This document shows, in pieces, positions 6,350 to 13,071 of a DNA stretch of 13,071 nucleotides. The translations under genes and the position numbers were made by a program. The DNA comes from a bacterium (GTDB lineage: Bacteria > JAGOBX01). Below the pieces are notes generated by a model. That model was not told the DNA's origin, ran no database searches, and saw only the letters and a program-made list of their open reading frames with translations. The DNA lies in NCBI GenBank assembly GCA_029551925.1, contig JAKPEO010000066.1:1-13071 (forward strand). Direction: 5' to 3'. Positions within the stretch are counted from its first letter, which is position 1; the number at the start of each line of letters is the position of its first letter.

Positions 6350-6950
6350 TTTTTTGGATAACAAAAGAATAAGTGTATTTTGATACAATTTCCCGCAGTA
6401 TTACTATATTTTTAATAATCGCAAGATTTTTTTTGAATTCAGTAATTTCTAACGGATAAGTTATTCCGAATTTACGAATAGTCTTGCAATTAATAAAATC
6501 AGTAATAAAACATTTGCCATTAACCGCTACGCTTTGTAGTATATTTTGCAATACATCTTTTTTATTTTTATCCGCTATTTCGCTAAATAAAAAACAGCAC
6601 AGCGCTATATCTATTGATTCATTTTTTAATTTTGTCCTCTCAATTAAATCTGTTTCGATTATTTCTAATTTATGAGAAGTATCGTTATTTTGCGCTGAAA
6701 TAACAAGTTCATCTAAATAGTCTCCGTTAATATCTAGCGCATACGCTATTCTACAAAATTTTTCAGATAAAAATTTCAAAGTATAATAGCCCGTGCCTGA
6801 GCCAAAATCAGCAATAGAATAATAATTTTTCGGGGCGTCAATATCGAGTTCGTTTAGAATAACTTGATAAGGCAATTCGCCGAAAACAATTTTCAAAATT
6901 ATTCGCAAATAATTTTTTTTAAAACAATAATTATCAATAAAACTTTTCAT
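6342..6950 (-). CDS. Class I SAM-dependent methyltransferase, substrate unknown
   Basis: This 202-residue protein has a Rossmann-type methyltransferase core. Motif I is [16 protein letters not shown] (46-61), followed by an acidic strand end in YALDING and a later [19 protein letters not shown] segment corresponding to motif III/IV. A hydrophobic N-terminal helix (about 14-35) could cap the active site. Nothing identifies the substrate. It might act on a small molecule, a quinone or an rRNA base. The start overlaps the hisF stop by four bases (ATGA), so translation is coupled. Sitting between hisF and folC may hint at a metabolic role, but this is only an inference. Confidence 0.75.
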   Translation of the reverse strand: MKSFIDNYCFKKNYLRIILKIVFGELPYQVILNELDIDAPKNYYSIADFGSGTGYYTLKFLSEKFCRIAYALDINGDYLDELVISAQNNDTSHKLEIIETDLIERTKLKNESIDIALCCFLFSEIADKNKKDVLQNILQSVAVNGKCFITDFINCKTIRKFGITYPLEITEFKKNLAIIKNIVILREIVSKYTYSFVIQKNA

Positions 6951-7708
6951 AATCTTACAGGGACGCTGCGATCTTTAAGATACTTTTTTACTTCTTCAAT
7001 AGTGTATTGTTTATAATGAAAAATCGAAGCGGCAAGCGCGGCGCTCGCTTTGCCAAGCGTCAAGCCGTCGTAAATATGCTGAAGCGTTCCTACTCCTCCT
7101 GATGCGATTACAGGTATTTTTACGCTGTCCGCTATTTGCGCAGTCAATTCAATATCATAGCCATCGCGCGTGCCGTCTCTATCCATACTGGTCAGCAAAA
7201 TTTCGCCGGCGCCGCGATTATAAGCTTCGCGCGCCCATTCGATTGCATCTTTACCTGTTGCTATTCTTCCGCCATTAATATAAACTTCCCAAGAATTTTG
7301 TTCACTATTTTTTTTAGCGTCAATTGCGACAACAATACATTGCGAGCCAAATAATTTTGCCCCGTCATTCACTAAATTCGGATTTTTTATTGCTTGACTA
7401 TTAATAGAAATTTTATCTGCGCCAGCTTTCAATAAATTTTCAATATCATTAATTGTTCGTATTCCGCCGCCGACAGTAAATGGAATAAAAATACAAGACG
7501 CCACTTTCTCAACTACATCAATCATTATATTGCGTTTTTGATATGACGCGGTAATATCTAAAAACACTAATTCGTCCGCGCCCTGATCGTCATATATTTT
7601 TGCGCATTCTACAGGATCGCCAGCATCGCGCAAATTAACAAAATTTATTCCTTTAACTACTCTGCCTTCATTTACATCAAGACATGGAATTATTCTTTTT
7701 GCAAGCAT
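6947..7708 (-). CDS. hisF: Imidazole glycerol phosphate synthase cyclase subunit
   Basis: HisF is the cyclase half of IGP synthase. With HisH it converts PRFAR and glutamine-derived ammonia to imidazole glycerol phosphate and AICAR in histidine synthesis. At 253 residues it is full length and a (beta/alpha)8 barrel. Catalytic Asp11 (IIPCLDV) and Asp130 (VVAIDAKK) are present, as are the phosphate-binding loops FTVGGGIR (77-84) and [10 protein letters not shown], and [20 protein letters not shown] a few bases upstream of the ATG is the probable Shine-Dalgarno. No hisH, hisA or hisI lies beside it in this window. It is the first gene after the HU terminator, so it needs its own promoter or read-through; I saw no convincing promoter. 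Confidence 0.97.
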   Translation of the reverse strand: MLAKRIIPCLDVNEGRVVKGINFVNLRDAGDPVECAKIYDDQGADELVFLDITASYQKRNIMIDVVEKVASCIFIPFTVGGGIRTINDIENLLKAGADKISINSQAIKNPNLVNDGAKLFGSQCIVVAIDAKKNSEQNSWEVYINGGRIATGKDAIEWAREAYNRGAGEILLTSMDRDGTRDGYDIELTAQIADSVKIPVIASGGVGTLQHIYDGLTLGKASAALAASIFHYKQYTIEEVKKYLKDRSVPVRL

Positions 7709-7732
7709 AAAATTTTCACCATTTTTTTCTAT

Positions 7733-7773
7733 AAAAAAAAAGCCGCGAAAATTAATTCGCGGCTGTTTTTTTT
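7733..7773 (-). terminator. Intrinsic terminator after the HU gene (bidirectional form)
   Basis: AGCCGCGAA (7741-7749) and TTCGCGGCT (7756-7764) make a perfect 9-bp GC-rich stem with a 6-nt loop. A-runs on the left (7733-7740) and T-runs on the right (7766-7773) give U-tails in both directions. On the minus strand it ends the HU transcript about 30 bases after the stop codon and separates it from hisF. Confidence 0.92.
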
Positions 7774-7795
7774 AAAATCAAATATTTTACTGCAA

Positions 7796-8182
7796 TTATT
7801 TTTTAACTTTCGCTTTTTTACATAATTCTTTAAATGCTTTTCCAAATGTAGCGCGAGGAACTTTTCTTGCAGGTTTTGCTGGAATAATCATTTCTTCGCC
7901 TGTTTGCGGATTGCGCCCTTTTTTCTTCGGAGTCGCCGGTTTTTCTTTAATAAAAAGACGACCGAGTTGCCCTAACGGAACTCTTGCTCCTGATAATACA
8001 CCAGCGCTTACAACATCAAGATACGCTTCAATTACTTCTTTTGCTTTTTTCTTCGGCAATTCAGTCATTGTTGCTACTGCATCAATAATAGAAGTAATAG
8101 TAAATTTTTCCGGATACTTAACTTTTGCCGGTGCTTGTTTTGCTGCCGGTTTAACAGCTGCTTTTGCTTTAGCTTTTGCCAT
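7796..8182 (-). CDS. HU/IHF-family histone-like DNA-binding protein with Lys/Ala tail
   Basis: This 128-residue nucleoid protein is longer than the usual 90 because of an N-terminal tail rich in Lys, Ala and Pro (1-25) and a basic C-terminus. The core has the HU fold: helical FTITSIIDAVATMTELPKKK, the dimer and beta region VPLGQLGRLFIKEKP, then the DNA-contacting arm GRNPQTGEE with MIIPAKPARKVPRATFGKAF. The Pro in the arm is the family's DNA-kinking position. The tail repeats of AKAKAKAAVKPAAK type resemble eukaryotic H1-like or mycobacterial-type HU tails and may add nonspecific DNA contacts. AGGAGG at the complement of 8191-8196 is a perfect Shine-Dalgarno, consistent with high expression. 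It has its own putative promoter and a strong terminator, so it is a stand-alone transcription unit between flagellar and metabolic genes. Confidence 0.95.
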   Translation of the reverse strand: MAKAKAKAAVKPAAKQAPAKVKYPEKFTITSIIDAVATMTELPKKKAKEVIEAYLDVVSAGVLSGARVPLGQLGRLFIKEKPATPKKKGRNPQTGEEMIIPAKPARKVPRATFGKAFKELCKKAKVKK

Positions 8183-8201
8183 ATAAAATTCCTCCTACAA
8201 A

Positions 8202-8230
8202 AATATAATTTTTCAAAATTTTAATATCAA
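8202..8230 (-). promoter_or_regulatory. Putative sigma70 promoter of the HU gene
   Basis: On the minus strand, TTGATA (complement of 8225-8230) and TATATT (complement of 8202-8207) are 17 nt apart, between fliP and the HU gene. Transcription would start near 8195, at or next to the AGGAGG ribosome site, giving a very short leader. The AT-rich background makes chance matches likely. Confidence 0.4.
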
Positions 8231-8266
8231 ACAAAAAAAAAACAATATTATTTTTTTATTTTTTTA

Positions 8267-9034
8267 CTAACTAAAACTCAATATCAACTGATAAGTAATC
8301 AAATGCCAGCCGTCCACCATCACAAAAATCAAAATTTTAAATGGCACAGAAATCATAACAGGCGGAAGCATAATCATCCCCATTGACATCAATGTGCTCG
8401 CTACCACCATATCTATAACTATAAATGGAATAAAAAGCAAAAGACCTATTAAAAATGAAGTTTTTAATTCGCTTAATACAAAAGCTGGTATCAAAATATG
8501 AGTCGGCACATCTTCCTGAGTGCGCGGTCTTTCGGCTTTTGCTAAATCCAAAAACAGCGCCAAATCCTTATCGCGAGTATATTTAAACATAAATTTTCGC
8601 ATTGGTTTTATCGCATTATCAAACGCTACGCCAAACGCCATTTGCCCGTTCATATATGGCTGCAGCGCGGTCCTGTTTATTTCGCTAAAAGTCGGAGCCA
8701 TAATATAGAAAGTTAAAAATAACGCAATGCTGACAGTCACCTGACGCGGTGGCATCTGCTGTAATGACAATGCGCGTTCAAGCATCAGCAAAACAATAAC
8801 AATCCGCGTAAACGCGGTCATCATCATTATTATTCCCGGTGCAAGCGAAAGTATCGTAAAAATAAATAAAATTTCAAGAGTAAGCGCTACATCGCGCGGA
8901 TTGCGCGCTTCTTCTATTCCGACAGTTAATTTCGGCAAAACCGGCGGCGCTGCAAATACCTTATCTGCAATTAAAAAAAACAAAAATAACAAAATAAAAA
9001 TATTAAATATTTTTTTTGATTTATTCATAATCAT
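8267..9034 (-). CDS. fliP: Flagellar type III export gate protein FliP
   Basis: FliP is a core membrane subunit of the flagellar export gate, forming the FliP-FliQ-FliR channel at the centre of the MS ring. It has 255 residues with an N-terminal signal peptide (about 1-28, ending VFA|APP), typical of FliP. Conserved FliP blocks include LSLAPGIIMMMTAFTRIVIVL, SLQQMPPRQV, the periplasmic segment with ALQPYMNGQM, and HILIPAFVLSELKTSFLIGLLLFIPF. The ATG overlaps the end of fliO by 14 bases, and a second in-frame ATG two codons later is also possible. Unusually, no fliQ follows; an HU gene comes next after 84 bases. Confidence 0.97.
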   Translation of the reverse strand: MIMNKSKKIFNIFILLFLFFLIADKVFAAPPVLPKLTVGIEEARNPRDVALTLEILFIFTILSLAPGIIMMMTAFTRIVIVLLMLERALSLQQMPPRQVTVSIALFLTFYIMAPTFSEINRTALQPYMNGQMAFGVAFDNAIKPMRKFMFKYTRDKDLALFLDLAKAERPRTQEDVPTHILIPAFVLSELKTSFLIGLLLFIPFIVIDMVVASTLMSMGMIMLPPVMISVPFKILIFVMVDGWHLITYQLILSFS

Positions 9035-9617
9035 CTATTTTTTTAAAATCGTCTATTTTATATTCTTTTTTATATTTTTTTGAAAATGTATTAACAAAAA
9101 AATTTAAAAAATTCTGCTTTTCTTTTTCTGATACATTCATATTCGCATATAATTTAATAGTATCTATTTTATCTTTATCTTCAATTTTTTCTATCAGCGA
9201 AATATTATTGTCGCTAATCGCTAATAAATAAAGACAATCTGAAAATTCTATTATCTGCAGCGATTTATTTGATGACAGCGGATATATTGCAAGAGTCTGA
9301 AATAATTCCGAAGATGTATCTGTAAAAATTTTTCGGCGTTTCAAAATAAATTTGCGGATTATATAAAAAAACAATAGTATAATAATCAGAGTAATGAAAA
9401 CCTTAAAAAACAGCCGAAAGATTGAAATTTCTGGAACATTGCCAAATTTTAGCGGTGTGCCTGTTTCAATAGCATTATTAAATTTTGGAATTTCTTTTAA
9501 AAAAGATTTTTGCTCAGAATTTTCACTTAAATTTTGCTGCTCTTCGGCAAATAAAACCGCGCAAAAAAAAATTGATGAAAATACAAGAAAAAAACAAGCA
9601 AGTATTAATTTTTTCAC
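9021..9617 (-). CDS. fliO: Flagellar biosynthesis protein FliO (FliZ-like)
   Basis: This 198-residue bitopic membrane protein belongs to a poorly conserved family, named chiefly by position and architecture. A signal peptide (1-24, ending FCAVLFA) is followed by a short periplasmic stretch. One transmembrane helix (about 73-91, [17 protein letters not shown]) comes next, with RKFILKRRK marking the cytoplasmic side and a cytoplasmic domain containing [26 protein letters not shown], the beta-rich FliO core. FliO helps assemble FliP. The start is a GTG overlapping the fliY stop (GTGA), and the gene also overlaps fliP, which fixes its identity. Confidence 0.85.
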   Translation of the reverse strand: MKKLILACFFLVFSSIFFCAVLFAEEQQNLSENSEQKSFLKEIPKFNNAIETGTPLKFGNVPEISIFRLFFKVFITLIIILLFFYIIRKFILKRRKIFTDTSSELFQTLAIYPLSSNKSLQIIEFSDCLYLLAISDNNISLIEKIEDKDKIDTIKLYANMNVSEKEKQNFLNFFVNTFSKKYKKEYKIDDFKKIDDYE

Positions 9618-10696
9618 TTTTCTTTTTTGATTATATCGAGGCGTTCTAATGGACTGACAATTTCTGTTATGCGCAACCCGAAGTTTTCATCTACAACAAC
9701 AACTTCGCCGCGCGCTATCGGTTTAGTATTTACCGCTAAATCAACCGGTTCTGACGCGGATTTATCAAGTTCTATAATCGAGCCAATTCCTAAATTTAAA
9801 ATATCTTTCATTAACATTTTAGATTTTCCAAGTATTACACTAACAGATAACGGCACATCAAGTAATAACATCATATTCTTTTGAGAATTTGCTTGATTCT
9901 CTTTTGACTGCGCTTCTTTACTTTCTTGCTGCGTAGCAGCGCCAGCGGTAGCAGCAACTTTTGCAGCAGCCGCTTCTGTTTTCGGCTCGTATTTTTCATT
10001 TATTGAATCAACAGTATCTTGTTTAAAAACAAAATACAGCGGTTTATCTGTATATTGCATCAGACTAAATTTTAATTCAGCGACTGCGCAATCGCCTTCC
10101 AAAATCTCGTCTGAAAAACCTTCGTTTATTTCTACAACCTTTACTTGCGGTATGTCAGTTGATAAACTTATCTTATTTAATTCGCCTGATATAGCTGTCA
10201 ATCCAGAAGCAATCATCTGATTAATCGCTTCATTTATAGCGCTTTCGTGTAATTCTGTTATTTCTGCAGGCGGCACGCTGCCGTCGCCATTGCCAGTCAT
10301 CAAATCAGCGAGCACTCCGCCTAACTCTAAATCTACATATACTCCAAATTTCCCTGAAAAGCCAGCATTAAAATTCGTATATAATGCAACCCTTTTCCCT
10401 GCAATTTTTGCTTTTGCCGAGGCGCTGTCAACAAAATCAACTGATGATACGCTGCTGTCTATATCAGTTCCAATAATCGTAGATATTACGCTTTTTCCTG
10501 AATCATTAAAATGCTGAACTATTTTTTTTAAATGACTTAAATTATAATCTTTTTTAGGACTAACGCCCATATCTTGAACAGCAGGCGTTTCTACCGCAGC
10601 GCTAACCGCGCTTGAACTATCACTTGAAGTATCGCTAAAATCCGAGCCCATCAATAAAGCATTAATATCATCTTGTGACAACAACCCGCCGCCCAT
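9614..10696 (-). CDS. fliY: Flagellar switch protein FliY (CheC-like FliN)
   Basis: This 360-residue rotor C-ring protein has three parts. An N-terminal peptide [11 protein letters not shown] (5-15) resembles the CheY-P-binding motif of FliM. A CheC/FliM-like middle domain spans about 50-235. A C-terminal SpoA domain (about 276-352) carries [16 protein letters not shown] and [11 protein letters not shown]. The middle domain contains S152-x3-E156-x2-N159-x23-P183, close to the CheC phosphatase signature, so it may dephosphorylate CheY-P at the motor, as FliY does in Bacillus and Thermotoga. A Gln/Ala/Ser-rich linker (about 240-272) separates the domains. AAGGAG lies at a normal distance before the ATG, and the gap from fliM is 28 bases. 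Plain fliN is shorter and lacks the CheC part. Confidence 0.93.
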   Translation of the reverse strand: MGGGLLSQDDINALLMGSDFSDTSSDSSSAVSAAVETPAVQDMGVSPKKDYNLSHLKKIVQHFNDSGKSVISTIIGTDIDSSVSSVDFVDSASAKAKIAGKRVALYTNFNAGFSGKFGVYVDLELGGVLADLMTGNGDGSVPPAEITELHESAINEAINQMIASGLTAISGELNKISLSTDIPQVKVVEINEGFSDEILEGDCAVAELKFSLMQYTDKPLYFVFKQDTVDSINEKYEPKTEAAAAKVAATAGAATQQESKEAQSKENQANSQKNMMLLLDVPLSVSVILGKSKMLMKDILNLGIGSIIELDKSASEPVDLAVNTKPIARGEVVVVDENFGLRITEIVSPLERLDIIKKEK

Positions 10697-10724
10697 TTTT
10701 ATTTAACTCCTTATTTTTTTATTT

Positions 10725-11828
10725 TCAATTCGTTTCTTCGTCTTTATCTTTTTTCTGAAAATCTTCGCGTTCAAGTTCTTTTGTCAACTCTATTTCATCA
10801 GTAATTTTCACAGCATATTTATGATTATGCACGCCGGGCGTGCAATAAAATTTCGGCGTATTATCAATATGTAAAATCATATCTGATTTGCTATCTCTAT
10901 CAAGTTTTATAACATCGCCTTCTTCTAATTTCAATATATCTTCGATTGTAATATATGCGCTACCTACTTCCACGCCTGCTTCAACTTTTATATAATCCAT
11001 TTTCTTTCTTAATCTTTCCAAACTTTCAGTAGTAGAGCCCTTACGAACAGAAGCATACCAATATTGTGCGCTTAACTTATTTATTATCGGTTCAATAACA
11101 ATATACGGAATACAAAAATTTGTCATACCTTCAGCATCGCCGACTTTGGTTTCTAATGTAACAAGCACAACCATATCATTAGGCGGCACAATTTGCACAA
11201 ACTGCGGATTTGACTCTATTTTTTCGAGTTTCGGATTTAATTCTATAACATTAATCCACGATTCTCGTAAGTTCGATAAAATTTTTGCCATAACATTTTC
11301 AATTACAGATAATTCTATATCAGTTAATTCACGAGAAATACTCGCAGATTTTCCTTTGCCTCCAAATAACCTATCAATCAAAGAAAAAACAATAGTAGGA
11401 TCCATTTCTAATAATGTGCTGCCTATCAGAGGCTTCATTTCTATTACTGAAACTGTCGTAGGATTCGGTATAGATTTCAAAAATTCTTCGTAAGTTAATT
11501 GGTCAACTGATGCCACATGGACATGCACCATCGTGCGTAATAACGCAGATAACGAAGCTGTATTTAATCTTGCAAAAACTTCATGTATCATCTGTAAAGT
11601 TCGTATCTGATCTTTAGAGAATTTATCTGGTCTTTTAAAATCATATAATTTTATTTTTTTTGGTTTTGCGCCTTTTCCTTTTACTTTCGGCGGCGGTAAT
11701 TCTGCTGCTGTAGCAGCAGGCGCTGCTGAACTTGTTGCTGCGCCGCCACCGCTCGCTGGTGCGCCGCCAGTTGATATTGCGGTCAACAACGAATCTATTT
11801 CATCTTGTGATAATAATTCAGCGGTCAT
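10725..11828 (-). CDS. fliM: Flagellar motor switch protein FliM
   Basis: FliM (367 residues) is the C-ring protein that binds CheY-P and sets rotation direction. The N-terminal CheY-P-binding peptide is LLSQDEIDSLLTAI (5-18). A flexible Ala/Gly/Pro/Ser linker (20-48) and a basic KGKGAKPKKIK follow. The middle domain begins with the canonical YDFKRPDKFSKDQIRTLQMIH (62-82) and includes LIDRLFGGKG (150-159) and RELTDIE. The C-terminal SpoA domain (about 285-355) has ITIEDILKLEEGDVIKLD. AGGAG before the ATG is a good ribosome site. It lies 42 bases after fliL and 28 before fliY. The linker is compositionally extreme but typical of spirochaete-like FliM. Confidence 0.97.
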   Translation of the reverse strand: MTAELLSQDEIDSLLTAISTGGAPASGGGAATSSAAPAATAAELPPPKVKGKGAKPKKIKLYDFKRPDKFSKDQIRTLQMIHEVFARLNTASLSALLRTMVHVHVASVDQLTYEEFLKSIPNPTTVSVIEMKPLIGSTLLEMDPTIVFSLIDRLFGGKGKSASISRELTDIELSVIENVMAKILSNLRESWINVIELNPKLEKIESNPQFVQIVPPNDMVVLVTLETKVGDAEGMTNFCIPYIVIEPIINKLSAQYWYASVRKGSTTESLERLRKKMDYIKVEAGVEVGSAYITIEDILKLEEGDVIKLDRDSKSDMILHIDNTPKFYCTPGVHNHKYAVKITDEIELTKELEREDFQKKDKDEETN

Positions 11829-11870
11829 TAAGTTTTTCTCCTAAAAAATAAAATTCATATTTTTTCAATT

Positions 11871-12452
11871 TTATTGTTGAATAAAATAATCGCTAAAAAA
11901 TATATTAGTAATGCGCGCAACATCTTCTGATAATACGCTGTTGATTTGCGTTTGGAGCGCAGATTTCAAATCTATTTCATGAGTTAATGTCACTTCTTCT
12001 GGCGTGCGTGTTGAGAAAAATTTTACGACTATATCTTTCAATTGCTCGCGTCTCATTTCTAATTCCGCTTCCGGCGATTTTTTCTTAAACATTCCTACAT
12101 CTGCTGGATTCCAAGCTAAAATAATATGCGCTACTAATATTGCGCCTGAACCTGCGTTCGGATCTTTTTTACGCAAATTAAATTTCATCGGCTCTTTACC
12201 TTTGCTCAACAGCCAAGTAGAATATAAAACTTTATCTTCTATACTAACTACTTCGCCGCCTAAATTTTGACCTTCTTTTAATTTTGAATCTTCAACTTTT
12301 TTTGCTGACATCGTGCTGAAAATTATTACTGCGCCAATAATTATTACGCCGGCAATAGCGCCTATTAAAATTTTTACTAATAACGGTTTATTCCCTTTTG
12401 GTAATTCTTGTGTATTTTCTTGTTCAGTTGTTTCTTCTTTTTCTTTTGCCAT
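11871..12452 (-). CDS. fliL: Flagellar basal body-associated protein FliL
   Basis: FliL (193 residues) is a bitopic inner-membrane protein that forms rings around the stator and affects torque. A charged Glu/Lys-rich cytoplasmic tail (1-25) precedes one transmembrane helix (about 26-46, VKILIGAIAGVIIIGAVIIF). The periplasmic SPFH-like domain includes GGEVVSIEDKVLYSTW, the family pattern RREQLKDIVVKFFSTRTPEEV, and a C-terminal VARITNIFFSDYFIQQ matching the usual FliL ending. GGAGG a little over ten bases upstream of the ATG is the ribosome site. Position between motB and fliM supports the call. Confidence 0.93.
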   Translation of the reverse strand: MAKEKEETTEQENTQELPKGNKPLLVKILIGAIAGVIIIGAVIIFSTMSAKKVEDSKLKEGQNLGGEVVSIEDKVLYSTWLLSKGKEPMKFNLRKKDPNAGSGAILVAHIILAWNPADVGMFKKKSPEAELEMRREQLKDIVVKFFSTRTPEEVTLTHEIDLKSALQTQINSVLSEDVARITNIFFSDYFIQQ

Positions 12453-12487
12453 TTTTATCTACGCCTCCATAAATTTTTTTGAAAAAA

Positions 12488-13071
12488 TTATTTACTTTTA
12501 TTTCTTAAAATTACAATATCGACCCTACGATTACGAGCGCGCCATTCTTCATCGGTTTCATCAGATTTTTTCGGTAATGGTCTGTATTCGCCATAGCCAG
12601 TTGCAGATAATCTATGCGCCGCTACGCCCGCGCTTTCATTTAAAAATCTTAAAACATTAGTAGCGCGAATCGCTGATAATTCCCAATTAGAATAATATTT
12701 TATTCCCTTATCTACAAATGGTATTGATTGATCATCTGTATGCCCTTCAACGCGAATATTTCTATCGCGCAATCCTTCAACGCTATTTAATACTTTTCCT
12801 ATTTTTGTTAATATTTTTTTTGCCTCTGTTGATTTTAAATCAGGCGAACCACCTTCAAATAACACTTGGTCTGTGATTTGTATAACTAACCCTTCTTCTG
12901 TCTGACGTATTTCAAGTTTACCGTCAGATACCGCTTGTGTTAATTCTTCTGTCACATCAGAAGATTCTCTTTTTGAAAATGACACTACTTTTTCGGTCTT
13001 TTCATCTTTTAATTCAGTTGGTTTAATACCTATATCAGGAAGATTAGAAGCAACCACCATTTTTCCGCCTT
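12488..13071 (-). CDS. motB: Flagellar stator protein MotB, 5' end outside the window
   Basis: MotB anchors the MotA/MotB proton or sodium channel to peptidoglycan. Only the periplasmic part is present; the N-terminal transmembrane helix with the ion-binding Asp must lie beyond the right edge. An ATG at 13058-13060 exists, but the frame runs on to the edge (Gly-Gly-Lys before it), so it is probably internal. The OmpA/MotB domain shows RVEGHTDDQSIPF, SNWELSAIRATNVLRFL, RLSATGYGEYRPL and RARNRRVDIVI, all diagnostic. The plug region is not confidently visible. It is followed after 35 bases by fliL. Confidence 0.95.
   Translation of the reverse strand, partial: GGKMVVASNLPDIGIKPTELKDEKTEKVVSFSKRESSDVTEELTQAVSDGKLEIRQTEEGLVIQITDQVLFEGGSPDLKSTEAKKILTKIGKVLNSVEGLRDRNIRVEGHTDDQSIPFVDKGIKYYSNWELSAIRATNVLRFLNESAGVAAHRLSATGYGEYRPLPKKSDETDEEWRARNRRVDIVILRNKSK

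Noticed and set aside
6350-6388. TTG start giving a longer FolC
   Set aside because: The extra 13 residues do not resemble FolC and would overlap the upstream gene by 47 bases; the ATG at 6349 gives the normal start and an 8-base overlap.
8231-8266. Terminator after fliP
   Set aside because: There are T-runs but no GC-containing stem; I cannot support an intrinsic terminator.

Overview
The window is AT-rich bacterial DNA with two parts. Positions 1 to about 4,130 are an accessory island. Positions 4,132 to 13,071 are core genes, all on the minus strand. The chromosomal part carries motB, fliL, fliM, a CheC-like fliN/fliY, fliO and fliP in that order. This order and the FliY-type switch protein fit a low-GC spirochaete or another lineage with the same flagellar layout; the assignment is an inference and is only moderately secure.

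Reading the minus strand from the right edge, motB (5' end outside the window), fliL, fliM, fliY, fliO and fliP encode the stator peptidoglycan anchor, the stator-associated FliL, the rotor switch and the start of the export gate. They are closely spaced or overlapping. The run then stops: fliP is followed by a gene for a lysine/alanine-rich HU protein with its own putative promoter, Shine-Dalgarno and strong terminator, where fliQ, fliR, flhB and flhA would often continue. Beyond the terminator is a tightly coupled set: hisF, a small SAM methyltransferase, folC and a Na+/Ca2+ exchanger. Their overlaps are 4, 8 and 8 bases.

The island is bracketed by a 116-bp direct repeat (58-173 and 3760-3875, three differences). 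Between the copies lie an IS110-family transposase gene broken by a frameshift and a stop, a roughly 620-base non-coding stretch with several palindromes (a nested hairpin and a cloverleaf-like structure), and a compact two-gene restriction-modification module: a SPPY-type DNA methyltransferase overlapping an HNH endonuclease with an N-terminal winged-helix-like segment. The methyltransferase has a good sigma70-type promoter placed so that its mRNA would be leaderless. Short truncated reading frames outside both repeat copies suggest that older genes were cut when the island formed.

The best leads are the direct repeats around the restriction-modification/IS110 island, the two structured non-coding elements, the leaderless methyltransferase promoter, and the CheC phosphatase signature kept in the switch protein. 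I found no rRNA, convincing tRNA or CRISPR array.
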